This document shows positions 54,031-63,155 of a stretch of DNA of 64,000 bases, in pieces. Location: the NCBI RefSeq assembly GCF_002291445.1, contig NZ_CP014137.1:3286001-3350000 (forward strand), given 5' to 3'. This DNA comes from Brenneria goodwinii. GTDB lineage: Bacteria; Pseudomonadota; Gammaproteobacteria; Enterobacterales; Enterobacteriaceae. Within the stretch, counting starts at the first letter, position 1. Every line of letters begins with the position of its first letter. The notes beneath the pieces were generated by a model. That model made no database searches and was not told where the DNA came from. It worked only from the letters and a program-made list of their open reading frames with translations. Both the position numbers and the translations under genes were made by a program.

Positions 54031-54990
54031 ATGAACCATAACGTCAACGACAAGGAGTATTCTTCTACTGTGGATGCGCTGAGAAATGTTGCCAGAGCCC
54101 AGGCTCCCAGCCGCTTCAAACAGCGGCTGTCATGGGGGTTCACGCTGATCATTGCGGCTTATGTCATCTGGTCGGTCGGCACCAACAAAAATTTTGAGTG
54201 GCCGGTGGTCTACCAGTGGTTTACGGAAAAAACCATCATGGAAGGGCTAAGCGTCACCCTGGGATTGACGGTGGTATCCATGGCGATCGGCGTGGCGCTC
54301 GGCCTGCTGCTGGCGATAGCCCGCTTGTCCAATAATGTGCTGCTGCGCGGACTGTCCGGCCTTTATATCTGGTTTTTCCGCGGCACGCCGCTGCTGGTGC
54401 AGCTTATTTTCTGGTATAACCTGTCCACCCTGTTTCCCCATGTCTCTCTGGGCATCCCGTTTGGCCCGGAGTGGGTGAGCTGGAATACCAACGATCTGAT
54501 CACGCCGCTGACGGCGGCGATTGCCGGTCTCGCCCTGAACGAAGCCGCCTATATGGCGGAAATCATCCGCGGCGGGTTGTTGTCCGTGGATAACGGTCAG
54601 GTGGAAACCACCCAGGCCTTTGGCATGAGCCGCAGCCGCGCGCTGCGCCGCATCATCATTCCCCAGGCGATGCGCGCCATCGTGCCGCCGACCGGCAACC
54701 AGCTAATCAGCATGATTAAGGCTACGTCGCTGGTCAGCGTGATTGCCATGGGCGATCTGCTCTACTCCGTACAGGCCATCTATAACCGTACGTTTGAAGT
54801 GATCCCGATGCTGATGGTTGCGGTTATCTGGTATTTATTTATCACCTCGCTGCTGAATATCGGCCAATCCGCCATTGAACGTTACTATTCCCGCGGCGTC
54901 CGCCGCCCGGCGTCGGAAACCCGCCGTACTACGCCGGCAAAAGCGAACCTGTTGAACGCGGCGATCGGTAAGGACCAGCCTCATGACTAA
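54031..54990 (+). CDS. ABC transporter permease, polar amino acid type
   Basis: A 319-residue inner-membrane permease (HisM/GlnP type). Start MNHNVNDKEYSSTVDALRNV, then MEGLSVTLGLTVVSMAIGVA, WFFRGTPLLVQLIFW, AIAGLALNEAAYMAEIIRGG and the EAA loop AFGMSRSRALRRIIIPQAMR. The ATG at 54031 is chosen because the longer frame would add an unrelated N-terminus. As a single permease gene it likely forms a homodimer. It overlaps the ATPase start by 8 bases. Confidence 0.88.
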   Translation: MNHNVNDKEYSSTVDALRNVARAQAPSRFKQRLSWGFTLIIAAYVIWSVGTNKNFEWPVVYQWFTEKTIMEGLSVTLGLTVVSMAIGVALGLLLAIARLSNNVLLRGLSGLYIWFFRGTPLLVQLIFWYNLSTLFPHVSLGIPFGPEWVSWNTNDLITPLTAAIAGLALNEAAYMAEIIRGGLLSVDNGQVETTQAFGMSRSRALRRIIIPQAMRAIVPPTGNQLISMIKATSLVSVIAMGDLLYSVQAIYNRTFEVIPMLMVAVIWYLFITSLLNIGQSAIERYYSRGVRRPASETRRTTPAKANLLNAAIGKDQPHD

Positions 54991-55792
54991 ACTTGATCAT
55001 CTATCCGCCGAGGAAACCGTGGTGGCCGAGGATCGGCCGCTGGTCAGAGCGTGCAATGTCCACAAGCACTTTGGCGATAACCACGTGTTGCGCGGGATTG
55101 ATTTAGACGTTCACTCCGGTGAAGTGGTGGTGATTTTAGGGCCGTCAGGGTCAGGGAAATCGACATTCCTGCGTTGCATCAACCATCTGGAAGAGATGGA
55201 CGAAGGCTATATCATGATGGGTGACGAACAAATCGGTTATCAACTACGGGGAGAGAAGCTCTATCCGCTGTCATCGCGCGAGATTGCCCGTCAACGCAGC
55301 GAAATCGGTATGGTTTTTCAGCAATTTAACCTTTACCCCCACATGACCGTGCTGCAAAACATCATTGAAGCGCCGATTGGCGTCCATAAGCAAAACCGTC
55401 AGCAGGCGCGGGCCTATGCGCTGGAACTGCTTGAGCGTGTCGGGCTAAGCCATAAGGCGGATGCCTATCCCCGCCATCTGTCCGGCGGACAACAGCAGCG
55501 CGTCGCCATCGCGCGGGCGCTGGCTATCCGCCCCAAACTGATGCTGTTTGATGAACCCACTTCCGCGCTGGATCCGGAACTGGTGGGTGAAGTGTTATCC
55601 ACCATGAAAGATCTGGCGCTGCAGGGGTTAACCATGATTGTGGTGACGCACGAAATCGGTTTTGCCAAGGAAGCCGCGGATCGAGTGGTGTTTATGGATC
55701 AGGGCGTGGTGGTGGAGCACGGTCGGCCGGAAGATATCCTGGTCAATCCGCAGCATCCGCGTACCCAGGCGTTTCTCAGCCGCTTTATTTAG
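54983..55792 (+). CDS. ABC transporter ATPase, polar amino acid type
   Basis: A 269-residue nucleotide-binding subunit. Walker A ILGPSGSGKSTFLRCINHLE, Q-loop FQQFNLYPHM, signature LSGGQQQRVAIARALA, Walker B MLFDEPTSALDPE and the H-loop VVTHEIGFA are intact. It ends the transporter operon 52820-55792 and converges on the AraC gene. Confidence 0.95.
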   Translation: MTKLDHLSAEETVVAEDRPLVRACNVHKHFGDNHVLRGIDLDVHSGEVVVILGPSGSGKSTFLRCINHLEEMDEGYIMMGDEQIGYQLRGEKLYPLSSREIARQRSEIGMVFQQFNLYPHMTVLQNIIEAPIGVHKQNRQQARAYALELLERVGLSHKADAYPRHLSGGQQQRVAIARALAIRPKLMLFDEPTSALDPELVGEVLSTMKDLALQGLTMIVVTHEIGFAKEAADRVVFMDQGVVVEHGRPEDILVNPQHPRTQAFLSRFI

Positions 55793-55824
55793 CCGCCTGC
55801 CGCACGCGCCGCGGCGTGTGCGGA

Positions 55825-56865
55825 TCAACCGGCGATGGATGAACGCCATTTTTTCGGCGACGCGCCATACCAGCGATGGAAGGCGCGCGACAACACGCTG
55901 ACCTCCGCATACCCCAGCAGGGCGGAAAGTTCGGAAATACTCACCTGCCGCTGCTCTAAATAGTAAACCGCCAGCTCGCGCCGGGTGCTTTCGATCATAT
56001 CCTTAAAGCTCACCCCGTACTCGGCCAGCCGGCGTTGCAGCGTCCAGCTCGGCATTTTCAGCCTTTGGGCGATGATGTCCAGACGAGGATTCCCGGTCGC
56101 CAGCAAGGTGATGAGTTCGCTTTTTACCTCGCTCACCAGATTGACCGTGGATTGATTTTGTTCCCCGACGATTTCCAGACTGTGCCTGACAACGTTAAAC
56201 AGGCTGTCATTCCTCTCAGGCATCGGCCGCTCCAGCACCTCGCGGGAGAAAAAAATGGCGTTTTGCGGTTTTTGAAAGTACACCGCGCTGCCGAAAAGCT
56301 GCAAATGCGCCCGTTTGGCGCGCGGCGCCGGATGCGCGAAATGGACTTTGGCGGGCGCCCAATCGGTTCCCAATACGTGACGCATAATATTGAGAAATAT
56401 CATCATGGACAGCTCCGCGTTCTGCCGGCGGTCAATGACGACAGCGTCATCAACGCGGTATTCCAGACGGCAGCCGCCCGGATGTTGGCACAATCGGAGT
56501 TCGCTATGTTGCTGATGCAACGGGAAATAACGCGTAAGATGCGTTAACGCCTGACCAAGCGTCCGGGACGATAAACACAGATATCCCAATAGCCCCAGTT
56601 GCTGCGGTAAAAACTGATAGCCAAATAACAAACCAAAATTATCATTGCCCGTCTGTTTGGCCGCCTCGTTGATCGCCTGACAATAGCGGCCAAAAGCGAT
56701 CGGCTGATTGGGCTGCTTAAGCAATTCGCTGTTCAGACCGGCCCGCGCCAGCACGCTGGCCGCATTACCGCCCTGTTGTTCAATAAAGCGCGCCAATCCT
56801 TCCATCATCGTCGCTAACACCGTCGCTTCAACAGCGCCGGTCGGCTGTCTGGCACAGGATCGCAT
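55825..56865 (-). CDS. AraC-family regulator with N-terminal arabinose-binding-like domain
   Basis: A 346-residue regulator (OruR/ArgR-like subgroup). The ligand domain runs to about residue 230 (AFGRYCQAINEAAKQTGNDN, LGLLGYLCLSSRTLGQAL); the C-terminal AraC helix-turn-helix includes IIAQRLKMPSWTLQRRLAEY and ISELSALLGYAEVSVLSRAF. ATG 56865 follows AAGGAGATCT. It lies between the two transporter clusters and may control the reverse-strand one, whose first visible gene starts 4.7 kb away, or the adjacent one. Confidence 0.88.
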   Translation of the reverse strand: MRSCARQPTGAVEATVLATMMEGLARFIEQQGGNAASVLARAGLNSELLKQPNQPIAFGRYCQAINEAAKQTGNDNFGLLFGYQFLPQQLGLLGYLCLSSRTLGQALTHLTRYFPLHQQHSELRLCQHPGGCRLEYRVDDAVVIDRRQNAELSMMIFLNIMRHVLGTDWAPAKVHFAHPAPRAKRAHLQLFGSAVYFQKPQNAIFFSREVLERPMPERNDSLFNVVRHSLEIVGEQNQSTVNLVSEVKSELITLLATGNPRLDIIAQRLKMPSWTLQRRLAEYGVSFKDMIESTRRELAVYYLEQRQVSISELSALLGYAEVSVLSRAFHRWYGASPKKWRSSIAG

Positions 56866-56907
56866 CGGAGATCTCCTTAGCTGTTTGCTTCATGTGAATA
56901 GTGAGTC

Positions 56908-58305
56908 TTATGCAAGGGGATTCCCTGAACACAGGCGGTCAATCAGCAATTGAACGTTTTCAATCCGTTCAAATTGCAATAATTCGGCGAATAGTTCAGG
57001 CAACGCGGCTGACGGCAAACCGCAGCGGGCGCAGGCGCAAAACTTGCTCTCCAGTTGCCGGCGGCTCAGACGCCAGGTTCTGCTGCCCGGCTCGACATCG
57101 GTCGCGCGGCGATAGCTCTCGCCGCTCGTCGTGGTCACCTGTAGGCGGCAGCCTAATGCCACGCCGGCAATCCCCCGGGGTAAATCATCGTCCGGCAGGG
57201 TCCGAACCTTTGCAGCCAGCGCCCGCACATCCTGACGCTGGACGTTTGCATCAGAAAAATCGTCCAGATCCAGGTGGCCGACCAGCGCGGCGATAGCCAG
57301 ACTGTACGGCAGACTGAATTTGGCTTCCAGACCGGTGGCCGCCCGCTCGTGGATCAGGATATTGGGCGCGGCGGGATCCAGATAAACATCAATCGCCGCG
57401 ATGTGCGCGACGGCCGGTTTTTCCGTCGCCAGTACATCCTGCAACAGCGCAACGGCGGCATGGCTACAGGTGCAGCACGGGTAGCGCTTAATGGTGATGC
57501 CCGGCTCCAACAGCGCATAAGGACGGCCGAATGTCATTGCGGCCGCCTTCTTCACGTCGAATCGTTCGGCGAATACATCCGCCCAGCCCATCGGTCCCAG
57601 CAGGCTTCCCGGCGTCGATGTCATGCCGGATGCGGCCAGACGCGCCGCCATCACCCCATGACTGGCGGCAAGCGCCGTTTGCAGCGGCTTCGCATCGCTG
57701 CCGAAATTGCTGCGCAGTCCGGCGGCCATGGATGCGGCGAAACCGATGGCATGGCGCAGCTGCGATAGCGTCAGATCCATCATCAGCCCGCTGGCGGCGG
57801 CGGCGCCGACGACGCCCAGCGTACAGGTGGCATGCCACCCTTTCATATAGTGATAAGGGTGAACCAATACCCCTAGCTGCGCAATCGTCTCCACCCCGGC
57901 GATATAGGCGTTCACCAGTGACTTTCCGCTGAGGTTATGCGCTTCGCCCAGCGCCAGACAGGCCGCGCCGACCGTCACGGTCGGGTGACTCAGCGACATC
58001 AGCGTATCGTCATCGTCATAATCATGGATATGGCCGGCGAAGGCGTTGAACAACGCCGCGTCCTGCACGCCCAGACAATCGCCCCGGCCGATCGCCCGCG
58101 CGGTCAGCCCCGGCGCGTGGCTGCATTTCGCCAGGTTGCTCAATAAATTAAGCGACGCAGGATGCTGAGCGCCGGCCAGCATCACGCCAATCAGATCCGT
58201 TAAATGTTCACCGGCGATACGCAGCAGTTCAGCTGGTTTGTCCGCGGCAAAGCAGGCCTGTAGACCGGCCGCAATCTCCAACTCCAGAGACAAATAAGAT
58301 TTCAT
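56908..58305 (-). CDS. MmgE/PrpD family protein
   Basis: A 465-residue protein of the MmgE/PrpD (2-methylcitrate dehydratase / aconitate decarboxylase) family: LTDLIGVMLAGAQHPASLNL, FAGHIHDYDDDDTLMSLSHP, LGVVGAAAASGLMMDLTLSQ and IKRYPCCTCSHAAVALLQ. Members dehydrate, decarboxylate or isomerise organic acids. It lies 13 bp after the permease gene and is the last gene of the operon running from 61553. It suggests the imported compound passes through a 2-hydroxy or unsaturated acid. Confidence 0.88.
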   Translation of the reverse strand: MKSYLSLELEIAAGLQACFAADKPAELLRIAGEHLTDLIGVMLAGAQHPASLNLLSNLAKCSHAPGLTARAIGRGDCLGVQDAALFNAFAGHIHDYDDDDTLMSLSHPTVTVGAACLALGEAHNLSGKSLVNAYIAGVETIAQLGVLVHPYHYMKGWHATCTLGVVGAAAASGLMMDLTLSQLRHAIGFAASMAAGLRSNFGSDAKPLQTALAASHGVMAARLAASGMTSTPGSLLGPMGWADVFAERFDVKKAAAMTFGRPYALLEPGITIKRYPCCTCSHAAVALLQDVLATEKPAVAHIAAIDVYLDPAAPNILIHERAATGLEAKFSLPYSLAIAALVGHLDLDDFSDANVQRQDVRALAAKVRTLPDDDLPRGIAGVALGCRLQVTTTSGESYRRATDVEPGSRTWRLSRRQLESKFCACARCGLPSAALPELFAELLQFERIENVQLLIDRLCSGNPLA

Positions 58306-58317
58306 CACGATCCCGCT

Positions 58318-59046
58318 TTACACATGAGGGTCAAGCGACGATGCGCCATCCGCCGGGGCGCGCTGCCCTCTATCGTTATTGCGGCGAATATGGCGCGACA
58401 GGCGTTTTTCCAGCATCAGTCCCGCTTTGGACACCGTATAGCAGATCAGATAGTAGACAATCAGCATGCCGCCATAGATCGCCAGACTGGGCGTACCGTC
58501 AATCTGCAAGGCGGATCGCTCGATAACGATTTGCCCGGTGCGTAAAAACTCGACCACCCCGACCACCGAACCCAGGGTCGTCGCCTGTATTAAGGTGGTG
58601 GCCAGCCCGCAGTAGGGAGGCAAAATGATGCGCACCACCTGGGGAACGATCACCAGCACAAAAAACAGGATGGGATGAAAACCCAGGGCATTCCCCGCTT
58701 CTTTCTGACCGTGATCGATCGACGACAGACCGCCGCGAATGATTTCCGCGCCATTGGCGCCGCCCCATAACGACAGGCTAATGACGGTAGAGGTAAAGGG
58801 ATCGAGAGACATCGCCACCATCGGCACGACGAAATAGACCGCCAGCACCAGCACGAAAATGGGGATCGCGCGGATAAACTCCACGATAAAGATGAACAAC
58901 CACCGAATCGCCCTGATCCGCGCGGTGACGCCGATCGCCAGCAGGATCGCCAGCACGGTCGACAGCAGCAGCGTACACAGCGACAGCCACAGCGTTACGC
59001 CGATGCTGTGCAGAAAAAGCGGCAAATAGCTGATTAATAATGTCAT
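58318..59046 (-). CDS. ABC transporter permease, polar amino acid type (second system)
   Basis: A 242-residue permease: HSIGVTLWLSLCTLLLSTVL, FIRAIPIFVLVLAVYFVV, LSLWGGANGAEIIRGGLSSI, EAA loop GNALGFHPILFFVLVIVPQV. Start preceded by GGAGGTAAGCG. It follows the sister permease by 3 bp, so the two probably form a heterodimer, as in HisQ/HisM. Confidence 0.92.
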   Translation of the reverse strand: MTLLISYLPLFLHSIGVTLWLSLCTLLLSTVLAILLAIGVTARIRAIRWLFIFIVEFIRAIPIFVLVLAVYFVVPMVAMSLDPFTSTVISLSLWGGANGAEIIRGGLSSIDHGQKEAGNALGFHPILFFVLVIVPQVVRIILPPYCGLATTLIQATTLGSVVGVVEFLRTGQIVIERSALQIDGTPSLAIYGGMLIVYYLICYTVSKAGLMLEKRLSRHIRRNNDRGQRAPADGASSLDPHV

Positions 59047-59049
59047 CGC

Positions 59050-59724
59050 TTACCTCCTGACGAACGGGCGGTTCATACGGTTTTCCATCAACCGCATCAC
59101 CATGGAAAGCGCGAAGACAGTGACCACATAAATGATCGTGATGGCACTAAACATTTCTATGGATTTGAACTCCAGGGAGACCTTATCCACGGCGACGAAA
59201 GTCAGCTCGGCCAGCCCGATAACCTGCATATAAGAGGAGTTTTTTAACACGCCGATGGAGGTGTACAACAAAGAAGGCAACGCGATGCGCAACGCCAGCG
59301 GCCATGCCACCAACAAAAAATAGTGCAGCGTGGAAAACCCCAATGCCTGGCTTGATTCTTTTAAACCGTGCGGCACCGACGCCAGACCGGCTCTGAAATT
59401 CTCGATATTAAAAGCGACGGCCCAGAGCGACAGCGCGAGGATCCCGGAACCGATCGCCGACAGCTTGATGCCGATTTCCGGCAGCCCGAAATAGATGAAG
59501 AAAATTTGCAGCAATAAGGGCGTATTACGAATAAAGGAAACGTAGCCCGCAATAATTCTGGCGATAAGGCGGCTTGAGGTTGAAACCAGCGCCGACGCCA
59601 GAACTGCGCCTGAAATCAGGGAAATAACGATGCTGATCATGCTCAACCACAGCGTCATTAACCAGCCGTGATATAACGCGGGAGCATTTTCAACGATATA
59701 TTGCCAATCGAAAGAAGAACCCAT
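59050..59724 (-). CDS. ABC transporter permease, polar amino acid type (second system)
   Basis: A 224-residue permease: LYHGWLMTLWLSMISIVISL, VSFIRNTPLLLQIFFIYFGL, LSLWAVAFNIENFRAGLASV and EAA-type SSQALGFSTLHYFLLVAWPL. Partner of the preceding permease. It lies 80 bp after the binding-protein gene of the same transporter. Confidence 0.92.
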   Translation of the reverse strand: MGSSFDWQYIVENAPALYHGWLMTLWLSMISIVISLISGAVLASALVSTSSRLIARIIAGYVSFIRNTPLLLQIFFIYFGLPEIGIKLSAIGSGILALSLWAVAFNIENFRAGLASVPHGLKESSQALGFSTLHYFLLVAWPLALRIALPSLLYTSIGVLKNSSYMQVIGLAELTFVAVDKVSLEFKSIEMFSAITIIYVVTVFALSMVMRLMENRMNRPFVRR

Positions 59725-59804
59725 TGCCGCCTCTGTCGTCTTGATGACCCCGTGACGGCCGATGGCCCGGCACGGGGTTATTGCTACATCAGGTAAATTA
59801 CGGG

Positions 59805-60677
59805 TTATTTCTGCGGCGGATCGGTCTCATAGGTGGCCACCATCAAATCTCTCACCACCGGCTCTTTGACATATTTGTCCACTACCGGGCCGTAGAAATG
59901 CTGAGATTTCATATCCTGCAAAATAACGTCAAGGTAGGCTTTCCATTCCTGCTCGCCTTTACGGATCCCGCCGCCGCCCCATTGCACGTCGTACTGCTCT
60001 TTCAGCGGCAACATGCGCAGATCGGGATTCGACGGCAGTAAGTTGATCAGCGAAGCGACATCGCCGGTATAGGCTTCCCCGCGTCCCTGACGCAGGCTTT
60101 GCAACGCATCCGAGTTGGTATTCATGCGGATCAGCTCCGCTTTAGGCGCATTCTGGGTCAACCAGGTAATCTGGCTGCCGCCTTTCAGCGCAATGATTTT
60201 TTTATCAAGCACTTCGGCATTGGTATGATAAGGACTATCTTTGGCGACCAGGAACGTGCTGGAACCCCAGAAATAAGGAACGGTAAAGTCGATCACCTTT
60301 TGCCGGGCGGGGAAAATACCCAGCGTCGCCAGCAGCAGATCCACTTTCTTCGCCATCAGCGTCGGAATGCGGTTCTCCGAGGTCACGCATTGCAGGTCGA
60401 CCTTATCCGGGCTGCCGAACGCGATCTGGGCGATATGGCGCGCCATATCGATTTCCACGCCGGTCGGCTTGCCGTCGCTGCCGAGAAAACCCGCCGGCGG
60501 ATAATCGCACTTCACGCCGACCCGCAGTTTCCCCTGATCCGCAATGTACTTGGGAAGCGGCGGCAGCGTGTCGGCGCTGGCGGCCTGGATACCGCCGAGC
60601 AGCCCCGCGACGGCGCCTAGCCAAAGTAATTTCTTCGAAGACACCGAACTGCCTTTGAATGGGTTAAATCGTTTCAT
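59805..60677 (-). CDS. ABC transporter substrate-binding protein, polar amino acid type (second system)
   Basis: A 290-residue periplasmic protein with a long N-terminal signal (KKLLWLGAVAGLLGGIQAAS). LRVGVKCDYPPAGFLGSDGK, VEIDMARHIAQIAFG, KVDLLLATLGIFPARQKVID and KIIALKGGSQITWLTQNAPK are SBP_bac_3 segments. The ATG at 60677 follows TTTATTTG; the TTG codon just upstream is not needed. Differs in binding segments from the first system, so the ligand may differ. Confidence 0.9.
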   Translation of the reverse strand: MKRFNPFKGSSVSSKKLLWLGAVAGLLGGIQAASADTLPPLPKYIADQGKLRVGVKCDYPPAGFLGSDGKPTGVEIDMARHIAQIAFGSPDKVDLQCVTSENRIPTLMAKKVDLLLATLGIFPARQKVIDFTVPYFWGSSTFLVAKDSPYHTNAEVLDKKIIALKGGSQITWLTQNAPKAELIRMNTNSDALQSLRQGRGEAYTGDVASLINLLPSNPDLRMLPLKEQYDVQWGGGGIRKGEQEWKAYLDVILQDMKSQHFYGPVVDKYVKEPVVRDLMVATYETDPPQK

Positions 60678-60794
60678 CAAATAAACCCTCGCCTGGTGAA
60701 AATTGCTGTTAATAAAATAGGGCTATCCTGCGCTGCGCCATGCAGAAAAGCTGACGTTCGGTTGTTAACACCGATATGGTTAAAACATGGATTT

Positions 60795-61553
60795 TTAGTG
60801 AAGAAGTTGCTCAAAAAACGCTTGAGTACGCGGCATGGCCGGACGAGTGAATATCTCTTGCGCCGTATTCACTTCAACAATCTCGCCCTGATCCATAAAT
60901 ACCACCCGATCCGCCACGCGTTTGGCGAAGCCCATCTCATGGGTCACGCACAGCATGGTCATCCCCGTTCCCGCCAGCAACAGCATTATCTCCAGCACTT
61001 CATTGACCATTTCCGGATCCAGCGCCGAGGTAGGTTCGTCGAACAACATGATTCTGGGTTGCATGCACAGCGCCCTGGCGATGGCGACGCGCTGCTGTTG
61101 CCCGCCCGATAGCTGGCTGGGATATTTGTCGGCGTGGCTGGCGATATGCACGCGTTCCAGCTGCATCATGGCCATGTCGCGCGCCTCTTTGGCTTTCATT
61201 TTCTTTATCCACACCAGCGCCAGGGTGCAATTTTGCAAAACGGTCAGGTGGGGAAATAAATTGAACTGCTGGAAGACCATGCCCACTTTCCGCCTGACTT
61301 CGTGCGCCGATTTGGCATTATCCGAAATCTCCATCCCATCGATGAATATCCGCCCCTGCTGGTATGGCTCAAGCAAATTAATCGTTCGCGTCATGGTTGA
61401 TTTCCCGGAGCCGGATGGGCCACAGATCACGATTTTTTCGCCAGTATGAATATCGAGATTAATATTTTTCAGCACCTGGGTTTTACCAAACCATTTGCTG
61501 ATACTTTCCAATCGTATGATCAGCGGCGACTTATTTTTCGGATATAACGACAT
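60795..61553 (-). CDS. ABC transporter ATPase, polar amino acid type (second system)
   Basis: A 252-residue ATPase: ICGPSGSGKSTMTRTINLLE, FQQFNLFPHLTV, LSGGQQQRVAIARALCMQPR, MLFDEPTSALDPE and VTHEMGFA. It is the first gene of the reverse-strand operon (61553 to 56908): ATPase, binding protein, two permeases, PrpD-family protein. Its promoter faces away from the kinase gene across a 607-bp gap. Confidence 0.95.
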   Translation of the reverse strand: MSLYPKNKSPLIIRLESISKWFGKTQVLKNINLDIHTGEKIVICGPSGSGKSTMTRTINLLEPYQQGRIFIDGMEISDNAKSAHEVRRKVGMVFQQFNLFPHLTVLQNCTLALVWIKKMKAKEARDMAMMQLERVHIASHADKYPSQLSGGQQQRVAIARALCMQPRIMLFDEPTSALDPEMVNEVLEIMLLLAGTGMTMLCVTHEMGFAKRVADRVVFMDQGEIVEVNTAQEIFTRPAMPRTQAFFEQLLH

Positions 61554-61700
61554 ACCACCTCTCTACATCAAAATAGCCGGCTCGATTAACGCGTTGCCGC
61601 GGCTTAACTCATGCCCGTTCATGGCCGTCAAATTAGGAATGCGTGATATTCGAAATCCGGCCAGACCTGTATAAGTCGATGTGGCAAGAAAACCATAATA

Positions 61701-61718
61701 ATGTTGTACATTCAACAT
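61701..61718. promoter_or_regulatory. Operator palindrome, copy 1
   Basis: ATGTTG and CAACAT arms around TACATT. It lies 148 bp upstream of the ATPase gene start at 61553. A matching site with a 7-bp spacer lies at 62118. Confidence 0.7.
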
Positions 61719-62117
61719 ATTTTTTCAGATGAAATCGTTCTGTTTTTATGCACGGTTTTGGTGCTCGATTATTGTGCAGTCCTCGGAAAAACACATTTTA
61801 ATTATTTGTTTTAATTAATATAAAGTTATAGAGAAATCGTCTTGGTTTTATTCATCGGCGGTATTCGACGCGTTTACTATCCCACATTAATATTGGTTTA
61901 TTTGCCACATTTTAGTGCATAGCCACGCGCCCCTGGAGAGGCGTTCGCAGAACGGGTCATCGGAATCAGATCGATATATTACCTATATTTTTCATACAGT
62001 TAATACAAATAACCCTCAAATATCTGATAATCGCCGTGTTAAATCCAACACGACAAACGCACATATGAAGTACTTATGACATAAACCATCATTTTTAGTT
62101 GAAACTTAAACATTAAA

Positions 62118-62136
62118 ATGTTGTACTCGGCAACAT
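62118..62136. promoter_or_regulatory. Operator palindrome, copy 2
   Basis: ATGTTG and CAACAT arms around TACTCGG, 25 bp upstream of the kinase ATG. At this position the site could block transcription or translation initiation directly. Confidence 0.7.
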
Positions 62137-62160
62137 GTCATCTCATAGAGAGCCGCGAGC

Positions 62161-63153
62161 ATGGTCTATCAAGAGGAATTTCTGCAACGATTGCAGTACC
62201 TACTCGGCAAAGCGCTGCCACGCTGGGGGCTGAGCGCCGATTCCGAGCTGAAGCTGCTGACTATTTCAGAAAATGCGACTTATCTGGTCACCGATCCCGA
62301 CCGTCAACGCCATCTGGTGATGCGCGTTCACCGTCCCGATTACACCACGCATGCGGAAATACGCTCGGAATTGGCATGGATAAAAGCACTACGCCAGTCG
62401 GGCGCCGTACAGACCGCCGCCCCCGTGCCGATGGCGGACGGCGAACTGGTTGGCGTTATCCAGGACGGCGCACACATTCGCCATGTCGTTGCTTTTGAAT
62501 TCGTGCCGGGCAGAGAGCCTGAAGCCGCCGACAATCTGGAAGATTGGTATCAGGAGCTGGGTACGATCACCGGGCGCCTGCACAGCCACAGCAAATCATG
62601 GCGAAAACCCGCCGGGTTCACCCGCAAGATCTGGGATTACGCCACGATATTGGGTGAACGAGCCTATTGGGGGAACTGGCGTCATGCGCAAGGGCTGACG
62701 CCGGACGGCTTGGCCATCCTCGAACGAACCGCGGCATTGCTCAAAAAACAGACCGATAACTTTGGCTCGGATCCGCAGCGCTTCGGCTTAATACACTGCG
62801 ATATGCGTCTGGCCAACCTGCTGGTGAACGAAGAGAAAATGACCGTCATCGATTTCGATGACTGCGGCATTTGCTGGTACGCCTATGACTTCGCCGCCTC
62901 GGTAAGTTTTATGGAACATGACCCGCGTATCGATTCCTTTCTGCACGCCTGGCTTACCGGTTACCGTAGCGTCGCCCCTTTTTCCGAGGAAGAGGAAAAA
63001 GCCATCCCGATGTTTTTGATGTTGCGACGCATGCAGTTAACCGCCTGGGTCGCCAGCCACGCCGAAACACCAACCGCGCAAAGTATGGGGACGGATTACA
63101 CCCTGGGTACATTAGCGCTTGCCGAAAACTATCTGAGCCGACACAAGAAGTGA
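62161..63153 (+). CDS. APH-fold small-molecule kinase (hydroxylysine/homoserine kinase-like)
   Basis: A 330-residue phosphotransferase of the aminoglycoside-phosphotransferase/choline kinase fold. Brenner motif FGLIHCDMRLANLLVNEEK gives the catalytic Asp and Asn, and MTVIDFDDCGICWYAYDFA the metal-binding DFD. An N-terminal ATP-lobe Lys/Arg pattern is in LVMRVHRPDYTTHAEIRSEL. In related loci such kinases phosphorylate a hydroxyl of an amino alcohol. The aminotransferase-fold gene begins 2 bases after its stop, so the pair are co-translated. Confidence 0.85.
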   Translation: MVYQEEFLQRLQYLLGKALPRWGLSADSELKLLTISENATYLVTDPDRQRHLVMRVHRPDYTTHAEIRSELAWIKALRQSGAVQTAAPVPMADGELVGVIQDGAHIRHVVAFEFVPGREPEAADNLEDWYQELGTITGRLHSHSKSWRKPAGFTRKIWDYATILGERAYWGNWRHAQGLTPDGLAILERTAALLKKQTDNFGSDPQRFGLIHCDMRLANLLVNEEKMTVIDFDDCGICWYAYDFAASVSFMEHDPRIDSFLHAWLTGYRSVAPFSEEEEKAIPMFLMLRRMQLTAWVASHAETPTAQSMGTDYTLGTLALAENYLSRHKK

Positions 63154-63155
63154 AT

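Larger units (their letters stand above)
61554..62160. other. Divergent regulatory region of the catabolic locus
   Basis: About 600 bp, AT-rich, with no gene. Near its left end lies ATGTTGTACATTCAACAT (61701-61718) and near its right end ATGTTGTACTCGGCAACAT (62118-62136), the two copies of an inverted-repeat operator. It carries the promoters of the second ABC operon and the kinase-aminotransferase pair. Confidence 0.7.
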
